Notes under the pieces: generated by a model | Told to the model about the DNA's origin: nothing | The model's database searches: none | Seen by the model: only the letters and a program-made list of their open reading frames with translations | Shown: positions 20,090-28,133 of the stretch, in pieces | How the letters are laid out: each line of letters opens with the position of its first letter | How positions within the stretch are numbered: the first letter of the stretch is position 1 | NCBI GenBank assembly: GCA_947259175.1 | Contig: CAMYKW010000008.1 | Coordinates: 21,139-85,138, forward strand | DNA: 64,000 bases | Source of the DNA: an uncultured Gammaproteobacteria bacterium | GTDB taxonomy: Bacteria; Pseudomonadota; Gammaproteobacteria; Arenicellales; JAANXG01 | Reading direction: 5' to 3' | Position numbers and translations under genes: made by a program

Positions 20090-21919
20090 ATGTGTGGCAT
20101 AGTCGGAGCAGTGGCGGACCGTGATGTGGTGCCGGTCCTGCTCGAAGGTTTGCGGCGGCTCGAATACCGCGGCTACGATTCCGCCGGCGTCGCGGTGATC
20201 AACGACAGCGGAATTCTCGCCAGGACCCGCAAGGTCGGCCGCGTCGAGGCATTGGCCCCCGCGTTGACTCATGACCAAATTGCGGGCGCCGTTGGTATAG
20301 CCCACACCCGTTGGGCGACCCACGGCGGTGTCAGTGAGAGCAACGCCCATCCGCATATCTGCCAGGGCACGGTGGCGTTGGTGTGCAACGGCATCATCGA
20401 AAACCACGAATCACTGCGGCAGCGGCAGCTTGAAAGCGGTTTCGAGTTCACGTCGGATACCGATACCGAGGTGGTGGTTCACCAGATCTACGGATATCTG
20501 GAACAGGGCAAAGATCTGCTACAGGCGCTGCAGGCCGCCATGGAGGATCTCAAGGGGGCCTACAGCCTGGCCGTTATCAGCACACGCGACCGCGGACGCC
20601 TGCTGGCGGCGCGCAACGGCCCGCCGCTGTTGGTCGGGATACGCGACGGGGAGTGGTTTATCGCCTCCGACGTGGCCGCCCTGCTGTCGGAGACTCAGGA
20701 CTACATCGTGCTCGAGGATGGCGACGTGGCCGATATCAGCCGCGGCGGCGTAAGGATCTATGACCGCAGTGGGCAGCAGGTGGAACGTGCCGTGCAAAAA
20801 ACCACATTGACGGCGGATGCGGTCAGCCTCGGCACCTACCGCCACTTCATGCTCAAGGAAATTTATGAGCAACCCAGCGCCGTGGCCGATACGCTGGAGG
20901 GCCGCATCAGCGGTGATCGTTTGTTGGAGGAATCTTTCGGGCATCGTGCGTCCGGCATATTCGATACGACCGACGCGGTGCAAATCGTCGCCTGCGGCAC
21001 CAGCTATCATGCTGCGTTGGTCGCCAAGTACTGGATGGCATGGCGCGGAGTCGCCTGCGACGCCGAGATCGCCAGCGAATTTCGCTATCGGCCGCAAGTG
21101 GTGCGGCCCAATACCCTGTTGGTCACTATCTCCCAGTCGGGGGAAACGGCGGATACCCTGGCCGCCCTGGCGTATGCGCGAGCCTGCGGTTACCGCCATG
21201 CGCTCACTATCTGCAATGTGCCGGAGAGCTCGTTAGTACGCGCATCGGATATTGCTTTCATGACCCACGCCGGGCCCGAGATCGGTGTCGCCTCCACTAA
21301 GGCCTTCACCGCGCAGCTCACGGCGTTGCTGTTGCTGATGATCGCGCTGGCGCGGCGCCGGGGCTTAGGTGCGCAGGACGAGGCAAAACTCATTGCAGAA
21401 CTGCGCACCCTGCCGGCAAAGATCGACCAGGCGTTGATGCTCGACGATCAAATCCGCGGGATAGCCGAGCAGTTCGCTGACAAACAGAATGTGCTGTTTC
21501 TGGGGCGGGGCGCCCATTATCCGGTGGCCCTGGAGGGGGCGCTCAAACTCAAGGAAATCTCGTATATCCACGCGGAAGGATACGCCGCCGGGGAGCTCAA
21601 GCACGGGCCGCTGGCCCTGGTTGACGCCGACATGCCGGTGGTGGCGGTGGCGCCGAACAATCAGCTGCTGGAGAAGCTGAAGTCGAATATTCAGGAAGTT
21701 CGCGCCCGGGGCGGCAGGTTGGTGGTGTTTGCCGACCCGGGGTCCGGCATTGTCAGTGACGAAGACACTCGCGTTTTCGACGTCGCCCCGGTGGATGACT
21801 GCATTTCCCCGATCATCTACACCGTCCCGCTGCAACTGCTCGCTTATCATGTGGCTGTCATCAAGGGTACCGATGTGGACAAACCGCGAAACCTGGCCAA
21901 ATCGGTGACGGTTGAATAG
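20090..21919 (+). CDS. glmS: Glutamine--fructose-6-phosphate aminotransferase (isomerizing)
   Basis: 609 residues, E. coli length, starting MCGIVGAV so that the catalytic Cys1 is exposed after removal of Met; the open frame continues upstream to 20024 but cannot be used for that reason. The glutaminase half has RLEYRGYDSAGVAV and HTRWATHGGVSESNAHP; the isomerase half has two SIS domains with CGTSYHAALVAKYW, SQSGETADTLAAL and GRGAHYPVALEGALKLKE. Catalyses the first step of amino-sugar synthesis. In an operon with glmU. Confidence 0.97.
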   Translation: MCGIVGAVADRDVVPVLLEGLRRLEYRGYDSAGVAVINDSGILARTRKVGRVEALAPALTHDQIAGAVGIAHTRWATHGGVSESNAHPHICQGTVALVCNGIIENHESLRQRQLESGFEFTSDTDTEVVVHQIYGYLEQGKDLLQALQAAMEDLKGAYSLAVISTRDRGRLLAARNGPPLLVGIRDGEWFIASDVAALLSETQDYIVLEDGDVADISRGGVRIYDRSGQQVERAVQKTTLTADAVSLGTYRHFMLKEIYEQPSAVADTLEGRISGDRLLEESFGHRASGIFDTTDAVQIVACGTSYHAALVAKYWMAWRGVACDAEIASEFRYRPQVVRPNTLLVTISQSGETADTLAALAYARACGYRHALTICNVPESSLVRASDIAFMTHAGPEIGVASTKAFTAQLTALLLLMIALARRRGLGAQDEAKLIAELRTLPAKIDQALMLDDQIRGIAEQFADKQNVLFLGRGAHYPVALEGALKLKEISYIHAEGYAAGELKHGPLALVDADMPVVAVAPNNQLLEKLKSNIQEVRARGGRLVVFADPGSGIVSDEDTRVFDVAPVDDCISPIIYTVPLQLLAYHVAVIKGTDVDKPRNLAKSVTVE

Positions 21920-21978
21920 CAGGCCGGGTCGAGCTCACATCAGGCCCCAATTATCTAGTTCGCGCATCATCGCCAACC

Positions 21979-24135
21979 ATGGATGTTTCCCATATCTTTG
22001 ACCAGCTCAACGAGGCACAACGGCAGGCGGTATCGGCGACGCCGGGACCGATGCTGGTACTGGCGGGCGCCGGAAGCGGGAAGACCCGCGTTCTGACCTA
22101 TCGCGTCGCATGGTTGGTTCAGGTCCATCAGGTGTCGCCGCTGTCGATTATGGCGGTGACCTTTACCAACAAGGCCGCCCAGGAGATGCGAGGACGCATA
22201 GAGGAGATGCTCGGCTACCCGGTCGGCGGCATGTGGATGGGAACATTTCACGGCATCGCCCACCGACTGCTGCGCGCCCATTGGCAACAGGCCGGATTGC
22301 CGCAGGGATTTCAAATACTCGACAGTGACGATCAGCTGCGGATGATTCGGCGCGCGCTCAGGGAGCTGGGCCTGGACGAAGGATTTTGGCCGCCGAGATC
22401 GGTACAGTGGTTCATTAACGGGCACAAAGAAGAAGGCCGCCGGCCGCAACAGATGCCGCCGGCCCACGACGCGCAACAGCGGCAACTGATACAGATCTAC
22501 CAGGCCTATGAAGAACTTTGCCAGCGCTTCGGGCTGGTTGATTTTGCCGAGTTGTTGTTACGAGCGTTCGAGCTGTTGAACAATAATGAAGTGTTGCGCG
22601 CGCGCTATCAGCAGCGCTTCCAGCACATTCTCGTGGATGAGTTCCAGGACACCAACGCCATCCAGTACGCATGGTTGAAGATGTTGGCCCGGGAGCATCG
22701 CAATATCTTCGTGGTCGGCGACGACGACCAGTCCATTTACGCGTGGCGTGGCGCGCGCATCGAAAACATATTGCAGTTCGAAAAAGACTTCCCGGGTACC
22801 ACGGTGTTGCGCCTGGAACAGAATTACCGCTCCACCAGCACAATCCTCACCGCCGCCAATGCGGTGATCGATCACAATAAGGGGCGCCTGGGTAAAAGCT
22901 TGTGGACGGAAGGGGATGACGGCGAACCGGTACGCCTATATGCGGCGTTCAATGACATCGACGAGGCCCGGTTTGTGGTCGACACAATCCAGTCCCGGGT
23001 AGAGGCTGGCGGGCACAGAGCCGAGGCGGCAATCCTGTACCGCTCCAATGCGCAGTCGCGGGTTTTTGAAGAGATACTGCTGGATGTCGGCATGCCGTAT
23101 CGGGTTTATGGTGGTTTGCGCTTTTTCGAGCGCGCGGAAATCAAAGATGCGCTCGCCTATCTCCGCTTGGTGGCCAGCCGCCAGGATGATCCGTCATTCG
23201 AGCGCGTCGTCAACGTCCCAACCCGCGGCATCGGCAACAAGACCTTGGAGCAGGTGCGCGAATATGCGCGCATCAATCGGATGCCGATGTGGGAAGCGTC
23301 ACTGGCATTGATCCACGGCTGTCAACTAGCGAAACGCAGTGCCCAGGCGTTGTCCCGTTTCGTGCAGCTGATCAATGACATCAGTGAACGGGCGCATGGA
23401 TTACCACTGGCGGATCAGACCGACATCATGCTGCAGCAAAGCGGGCTCATCGACTACTATCGCAAGGAAAAAGGAGAAAAGGCCGAAACGCGAGTCGAAA
23501 ACCTCGAGGAGCTGGTAAACGCGGCGCGAAATTTCTCGCACGATCCGGAAGACGACATGGATGCGCTTTCGGCGTTTCTCACCCATGCGGCATTGGAGTC
23601 GGGTGATACCCAGGCCAAAGAATGGGAAGACTGTGTGCAGCTGATGAGCCTGCACTCGGCTAAAGGTCTCGAGTTTCCATACGTGTTCCTGACTGGCATG
23701 GAGGAGGGACTGTTTCCCCATCAGCGCTCGCTACAGGAGCCGGGGCGCCTGGAGGAGGAGCGGCGCTTGTGTTACGTGGGCATGACCCGGGCGATGCGCC
23801 AGCTGTATATGACCTATGCGGAAATTCGCCGCTTACACGGTCGCGAGGCCTATACCAGCCCATCCCGGTTCCTCACGGAGATTCCGCACGAACTGATAGA
23901 AGAGGTGCGCGGCGGGTTTAGTGTGAGCCGGTCGCCGAAGGCGCAGATGCCGGCCTCGGGCGACGGTGATGACAACGGTATGTTGCTTGGAGATCAGGTG
24001 CGCCACCAGAAGTTCGGCGACGGCGTGGTCTTGAGTATCGAGGGCCGCGGCCAGTACACCCGCGTACAGGTCAATTTCGAGGCGGTGGGAAGCAAATGGC
24101 TGGTGCTGGCCTACGCCAAGCTCGAGCGGTTGTGA
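21979..24135 (+). CDS. uvrD: DNA helicase II (UvrD)
   Basis: 718 residues, superfamily 1A 3'-5' helicase. Motif I is LAGAGSGKTRVLTYR (about residues 29-43), motif Ia AVTFTNKAAQEM, motif II LVDEFQDTN, motif III FVVGDDDQSIYAWRGA, motif IV RLEQNYRST, motif V LMSLHSAKGLEF and motif VI EERRLCYVGMTRA. The C-terminal tail around GDQVRHQKFGDGVVLSIEG matches the UvrD/PcrA tudor-like domain. UvrD acts in mismatch and nucleotide excision repair. No LexA box was seen upstream. Rep is the alternative, but the length and tail favour UvrD. Confidence 0.94.
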   Translation: MDVSHIFDQLNEAQRQAVSATPGPMLVLAGAGSGKTRVLTYRVAWLVQVHQVSPLSIMAVTFTNKAAQEMRGRIEEMLGYPVGGMWMGTFHGIAHRLLRAHWQQAGLPQGFQILDSDDQLRMIRRALRELGLDEGFWPPRSVQWFINGHKEEGRRPQQMPPAHDAQQRQLIQIYQAYEELCQRFGLVDFAELLLRAFELLNNNEVLRARYQQRFQHILVDEFQDTNAIQYAWLKMLAREHRNIFVVGDDDQSIYAWRGARIENILQFEKDFPGTTVLRLEQNYRSTSTILTAANAVIDHNKGRLGKSLWTEGDDGEPVRLYAAFNDIDEARFVVDTIQSRVEAGGHRAEAAILYRSNAQSRVFEEILLDVGMPYRVYGGLRFFERAEIKDALAYLRLVASRQDDPSFERVVNVPTRGIGNKTLEQVREYARINRMPMWEASLALIHGCQLAKRSAQALSRFVQLINDISERAHGLPLADQTDIMLQQSGLIDYYRKEKGEKAETRVENLEELVNAARNFSHDPEDDMDALSAFLTHAALESGDTQAKEWEDCVQLMSLHSAKGLEFPYVFLTGMEEGLFPHQRSLQEPGRLEEERRLCYVGMTRAMRQLYMTYAEIRRLHGREAYTSPSRFLTEIPHELIEEVRGGFSVSRSPKAQMPASGDGDDNGMLLGDQVRHQKFGDGVVLSIEGRGQYTRVQVNFEAVGSKWLVLAYAKLERL

Positions 24136-24146
24136 TTGCGCCAATA

Positions 24147-24177
24147 TTGCGCGAAATAGGACCGTTTGGTGTATATT
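24147..24177 (+). promoter_or_regulatory. Candidate promoter for the GGDEF-like gene
   Basis: TTGCGC at 24147-24152 and TATATT at 24172-24177 with a 19-base spacer, in the 87-base gap after uvrD. The spacing is long, so this is a weak call. Confidence 0.35.
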
Positions 24178-24222
24178 GTTAAAGTAAGTTCTTAACATTG
24201 GAGCGGGCCACCTCGAGCACCG

Positions 24223-24948
24223 ATGTCCAGAATCGCTAACACAGTCACCCCCGCGCTCGTGGTGCGCCTGGGCGTGATCAGCTTTGCCGGCGCGATCGTT
24301 GCCTTCGCCGTCGGCGCATCGGGGAGCGGCGCGCCCGCGTGGTGGGCGCCCTTCGGCATTACGGTTTTAGTCGCTGCGGGTGTCGCCGCGTTGACCTATG
24401 CGTGGGTCTTGAGGCCGCTTGCCAGGCATGGCGCAGACACCAGCCGGGCCGATGAGCTCGACGAGCTGACCCAGACCTTGAGCCGGCACGGCATCACCGT
24501 GAAGCTGTTTGAATTTATGGCGCTCGCCGATCGCTACGGCAACCGTCTCTCTGTGGCGATTGTCGGCATTGACCACTTGCAGGACCTGGTGGGCGAGTAC
24601 GGTGAAGACGCACGCGATTCTGCGTTGCAGACAATCACCGAGGTGTTGACGGAAACGATACGCATGCCGGACCGCATCGGCCGCTACGACGACGATAAAT
24701 TTCTGGCAATCCTGCCGGAGACCAATATGAACGGCGCGTGCCAAATCGCTGAAAGAATTCGTTCCGCGGTGTCCGTGACTGACATCGGGGTAAGCGCCCG
24801 GCGCAAAGTCAGGCTCACGGTGAGCATCGGGGTGACTATGTTCCGGCGTGGCGAGGACGTTAACCAACTGTTGACACGGGTAAACCGCATCCTGGAGCAA
24901 GCCAAGACCCAGGGACGCAACCGGGTGTTGACCGACTTGGCCGCCTGA
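24223..24948 (+). CDS. Membrane protein with degenerate GGDEF domain
   Basis: 241 residues. Two transmembrane helices (about residues 13-31 and 44-62) are followed by a GGDEF-fold domain: DELDELTQTLSRHG, LSVAIVGIDHLQDLVGEYG, and the active-site loop IGRYDDDKFLAILPET at about 153-168. The signature that should read GG(D/E)EF is DDDKF (156-160), so the two loop glycines and the catalytic acidic residue pattern are lost. Diguanylate cyclase activity is therefore unlikely; such domains may bind GTP or act by protein contact. No EAL domain is present. SVSIGVTMFR near the C terminus confirms the fold. Confidence 0.85.
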   Translation: MSRIANTVTPALVVRLGVISFAGAIVAFAVGASGSGAPAWWAPFGITVLVAAGVAALTYAWVLRPLARHGADTSRADELDELTQTLSRHGITVKLFEFMALADRYGNRLSVAIVGIDHLQDLVGEYGEDARDSALQTITEVLTETIRMPDRIGRYDDDKFLAILPETNMNGACQIAERIRSAVSVTDIGVSARRKVRLTVSIGVTMFRRGEDVNQLLTRVNRILEQAKTQGRNRVLTDLAA

Positions 24949-25007
24949 ATTCCGGCCGACCAAGCTCGGTAGCAACACCGGCGTGTTAGCGCGATACAGA
25001 TTTTACA

Positions 25008-25526
25008 ATGCACTATTTTGCCTTTGGTTCAAACATGTTGAGCGCCCGGCTGCGGGCTCGTGTGGGCGAGATTCCACCGGGTGTGGCGGGCAGGATTACC
25101 GGCTATCAGTTGCGTTTCCACAAGCGCAGCGGTGACGGTTCGGGCAAATGCGATGCTTACCGCACGAACGATCCGGTGGACGCCGTGCATGGTGTTGTCT
25201 ATCATATTTCGGCGGCGCAGCAAGTGCTGCTCGATAGCTTCGAAGGCGCGGGATATGATCGGGTCGAAATTTCAGTAGCCGTACGTGGCGACCCCGTTGA
25301 CGCGTTCCTGTACGTCGCAGACCCGGACTTTATTGATCCGGACCTCGCGCCCTACCACTGGTACAAGCAGTTCGTGGTAACCGGCGCCCGGGAATTCGCG
25401 CTGCCAAAGGGCTACTTGCACGGCCTGGCCAAGGTCCCCGCGGTGGCGGATCCGGACAGCGAGCGACATGTGCGCAATATGCGGCTTATCAGCATGGGAG
25501 CGCCTATCCAGCAATCATCGCCCTGA
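25008..25526 (+). CDS. Gamma-glutamylcyclotransferase-family protein
   Basis: 172 residues. The family P-loop-like motif YFAFGSNM is at residues 3-10 and the catalytic glutamate is in LDSFEGAGYDRV (Glu79). VYHISAAQQVLLD and the late YHWYKQFVVTGA also fit the GGCT/AIG2 family. The proteins release 5-oxoproline from gamma-glutamyl compounds or act on related amide bonds; the true substrate cannot be read from sequence. The 3' end overlaps the convergent deacetylase gene by 23 bases. Confidence 0.87.
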   Translation: MHYFAFGSNMLSARLRARVGEIPPGVAGRITGYQLRFHKRSGDGSGKCDAYRTNDPVDAVHGVVYHISAAQQVLLDSFEGAGYDRVEISVAVRGDPVDAFLYVADPDFIDPDLAPYHWYKQFVVTGAREFALPKGYLHGLAKVPAVADPDSERHVRNMRLISMGAPIQQSSP

Positions 25527-26451
25527 GCACCTCATTCCACGCGAGGGCGAGATTGGTGCGATTGTAGCCGCCACCCCCCATTGCGAGCATGCGTCCATTG
25601 CAGAATTCATCTGCAAGCGCACACAGGCGTCTGGCGGTATGGGCGTGAACCTGGGGAGAGAATGCCATGTCTGTAATTGGATCGCCTTCGATACTGTCTG
25701 CACCGGCCTGGAGAAGAATGAACTCCGGTTTCCCCCGGCGCAGGAACTGCTCCACCTGCGGCCAGATTTTGAAAAACAACGCATCGTCAGCCCCGGGAGG
25801 AAGTGGGATATTCAGTTTCGTGCCCTGGGCGACGCCCTTGCCGGTTTCATTGGCGGAACCGGTCCCCGGGTACAAGAATCGGCCGTCTTCGTGAATGTCG
25901 GCAAGAATCAAATCCGGGTCCGACTCGAAGGCGTAAAAAACGCCGTCCCCGTGGTGGGCGTCGATATCTACATAGGCGACTCTGTCGACGGCATAGACCT
26001 GCCTTAGCGTCTCGATCAAGATCCCGGCATCGTTGAACACGCAAAAACCGGCGGCGTTGTCGCGGCGCGCGTGATGCAGGCCGGCGATGGGGATAAACAC
26101 ACGTGGGTGCCTGTCTTCCATGGCATGCGCCAATCCCTCGAGACCACTGCCCACCACAAAACAGGCGGCCTCGAACACCCCGGGAAAGGCGGGAGTGTCG
26201 CCGTAATCCAGATACCCCTGGCCGGAACTCGACTGGCTCTTGACCCGCTCGATGTAGTCGCGGTGGTGAAAGCGGATCAAGTCCTCTTCCTGGCAGCTCG
26301 CCGGCGCGGCGACATCCACCTGCCTGTCGAGTCCTTGTTTGACGGTCTCCTTCCAGAACGCGTGAATTCGATCAGGCCCGAACGGGTGGCCGTCACCGAA
26401 GGCGTAGCGCCCAAGCTCGTCGCCGTAGTAGACCAGAAGCGCCGCGGTCAC
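25504..26451 (-). CDS. Histone deacetylase-family (AcuC-like) protein
   Basis: 315 residues from a GTG at 26451 whose bases overlap the TGA of the preceding gene (GTGA), indicating translational coupling. An open frame reaches to 26850 but those residues overlap another signal-peptide gene and lack homology. The catalytic set is complete: GLHHARRDNAAGFCVFND (His-His dyad), YVDIDAHHGDGV (zinc Asp and His), LQAGADSIEGDP (second zinc Asp) and GGGGYN. The N terminus has GDELGRYAFGDGHPFGPDR, typical of bacterial acetoin-utilisation-type deacetylases. It removes acetyl groups from lysines or small acetylated amines; the substrate is not known. Confidence 0.92.
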   Translation of the reverse strand: MTAALLVYYGDELGRYAFGDGHPFGPDRIHAFWKETVKQGLDRQVDVAAPASCQEEDLIRFHHRDYIERVKSQSSSGQGYLDYGDTPAFPGVFEAACFVVGSGLEGLAHAMEDRHPRVFIPIAGLHHARRDNAAGFCVFNDAGILIETLRQVYAVDRVAYVDIDAHHGDGVFYAFESDPDLILADIHEDGRFLYPGTGSANETGKGVAQGTKLNIPLPPGADDALFFKIWPQVEQFLRRGKPEFILLQAGADSIEGDPITDMAFSPQVHAHTARRLCALADEFCNGRMLAMGGGGYNRTNLALAWNEVLRAMIAG

Positions 26452-26813
26452 GGCTTCGAACGGCACTCCCAAGAGGCGATCTTGGTCCCGCGTTCGCCTT
26501 CCAAGAACCAGCGCCCCCCCGGCGTCAGCACCGTGGTAGGCTTTTTTTTGTTTTTCCAGCGCGCGGTTATCGCGGTGTCCGTATTGCAATTCCTTTCCGC
26601 GTATACGCCGCAGGACTCGAAACCAACCTGAGAAATTCGGTGCACGCGGCGCTTGGTCAAAAAGTTGTGGCAACCGGGCTTTCCGGTGCCGGTGACCAGG
26701 GAGATCAGGCTTTGTTGTTGTTTGCTGTTGACGGTATAAAAGCGGATCTCCGCGCACCACGCGCTGGTGCTGAACAGCAATAGAAAAACGGCAAGGATGC
26801 GGACAATAATCAT
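26448..26813 (-). CDS. Small exported protein of unknown function
   Basis: 121 residues. The first 20 form a clear Sec signal peptide (MIIVRILAVFLLLFSTSAWC, then AEIRF); the cysteine lies at the end of the hydrophobic core but the preceding residues do not make a lipobox. The mature part is basic with four further cysteines (PGCHNF, ESCGVY, RNCNTD, SWECRSKP) and a GGRWFLEGERGTKI strand-rich end. I do not recognise a family. The ATG overlaps the stop of the upstream membrane-protein gene (ATGA) and its own stop overlaps the start of the deacetylase gene, so it sits as a linker in a three-gene coupled operon. Confidence 0.8.
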   Translation of the reverse strand: MIIVRILAVFLLLFSTSAWCAEIRFYTVNSKQQQSLISLVTGTGKPGCHNFLTKRRVHRISQVGFESCGVYAERNCNTDTAITARWKNKKKPTTVLTPGGRWFLEGERGTKIASWECRSKP

Positions 26814-27529
26814 GAGTGAAATACGTGCTTATAGCTGCAAAAAGCGGCACAAAGTGTAATCGGCAACAGCAGCAGGTACCCGAGAAAAAACGGGATCGCC
26901 GCCAAGAATGCGAGAACCAGGTAGATCACGCCGAAAATTAGAAACGGCGCCACGTTGACTATACAAGCATTCAGGCTGGACTTGAGGGCCTCTATGGGTG
27001 GCGCCTCATCCAACATGACCAGCGGAACGGCGTAAACAATCACCATCACGATTACCGCCTGTAACAATAGCAGCACCAGCGAGCCCAGCACCGCGCCCAC
27101 GCCTGCGGAGATCGTCGCGGTGACATTGTTGCCGCTGACAAAACCGGTCAGCAACGACCCGCCAATCAAACTCCACGCGATCAGTGTCAGCACGATGGTG
27201 GCGGCCAGCATCGCGCCACCGAGCATTAACAGCGGCGTAGTCTTGGCCTTTTCGCCAAAGCCCCTGAACAGCATGCCGACGCTGAGCTGCCCGTTTTCTT
27301 CGACAGTGCTCGCGGCGAGATAAAGCCCTCCTAAGAAAACCGGCGCCAACAGCACCAGCGCCAGCTGCCCCACCACCGGCACCAGCGCGAGAACGAGGTT
27401 CAGTCCCAGCAGTAGCAAAAACATAATGATCCAAACCAGCGGAAACCGGCGGAACAATCGCCAACCACAGGCGTACCAATCGAGCGCTGCTCCCAATTCA
27501 ACTTGTTGTGCCTGCATGCCGTTAATCAT
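26810..27529 (-). CDS. BPSS1780-type multi-pass membrane protein
   Basis: 239 residues from the ATG at 27529 (preceded by GGGGGT); an ATG at 27517 is an alternative and the longer frame to 27601 is unlikely. About six hydrophobic helices alternate with short loops (LVWIIMFLLLLGLNLVLALV, LLMLGGAMLAATIVLTLIAW, LVLLLLQAVIVMVIVYAVPL, LIFGVIYLVLAFLAAIPFFL). The GWRLFRRFPLVW start and EAPPIEALKSSLNACIVN loop match the uncharacterised BPSS1780 family of proteobacterial inner-membrane proteins. Stop overlaps the next gene start. Confidence 0.8.
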   Translation of the reverse strand: MINGMQAQQVELGAALDWYACGWRLFRRFPLVWIIMFLLLLGLNLVLALVPVVGQLALVLLAPVFLGGLYLAASTVEENGQLSVGMLFRGFGEKAKTTPLLMLGGAMLAATIVLTLIAWSLIGGSLLTGFVSGNNVTATISAGVGAVLGSLVLLLLQAVIVMVIVYAVPLVMLDEAPPIEALKSSLNACIVNVAPFLIFGVIYLVLAFLAAIPFFLGYLLLLPITLCAAFCSYKHVFHS

Positions 27530-27663
27530 ACCCCCGGTGAACAAGACTGTGTGCACGGCCTGCGGGCGAACGGTCGGGTTGCCGGGCCGTCCCGCAGGCA
27601 CGGCGGGAATGGATCTAAACTATCGTCTTACGATGCCGTGATTCCGCAGCGACAATCCGCGCC

Positions 27664-28008
27664 TCAAAAGTTTCCTAAGCGCCACTTGGGCAGATTGACG
27701 TCGTCTTCGATAGACTCCGCGGGCCGCCGGTTGAGCTCACCGTCGCCATACTGGTCAATCATGTACAGCGGCGCCAAGCCCTTGGGCTTTACCTTCAACA
27801 TGTACAACTGGCCAAACCGGCGGTACTCGGTGATAGCCTGAGTCCCTTCCTCGTATTCGCGTATGTCCACGGTTCCCGGACGCTCCTGGGCCTCGCGTTC
27901 GGCCGGCCGCTGTTCGGGGGACGCCGGATCGCCGGCGGTTTCTTGCCCATGGGCGAGTCCGCCGGCGGTAGCAAATACTATCGCAATGAGGCTGACTGAA
28001 TAACGCAT
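27664..28008 (-). CDS. DUF2782 family exported protein
   Basis: 114 residues. A signal peptide (MRYSVSLIAIVFATAGGLAHG) is followed by a Glu/Pro/Arg-rich linker and the DUF2782 core (about residues 46-112): VDIREYEEGTQ, GQLYMLKVKPKGLAPLYMID, and the end VNLPKWRLGNF. The family is found next to polA in Pseudomonas as here, where it diverges from polA. Function unknown; probably periplasmic. Confidence 0.85.
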   Translation of the reverse strand: MRYSVSLIAIVFATAGGLAHGQETAGDPASPEQRPAEREAQERPGTVDIREYEEGTQAITEYRRFGQLYMLKVKPKGLAPLYMIDQYGDGELNRRPAESIEDDVNLPKWRLGNF

Positions 28009-28133
28009 GGCTGAGTTGTCTCCGGGAGCGTAACGCTAGATTAACACCCTATCACGGTGATCCAAAATCGTGCACCATTGAAATAGACACGGATTGGATC
28101 ACGTAGTTCGGCGCTGGGTAAAATTGAAGGCGA

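Noticed and set aside
26452..26850. N-terminal extension of the deacetylase reading frame to 26850
   Set aside because: It overlaps the signal-peptide gene 26448-26813 in another frame, has no HDAC homology, and a GTG coupled to the upstream stop explains the start.
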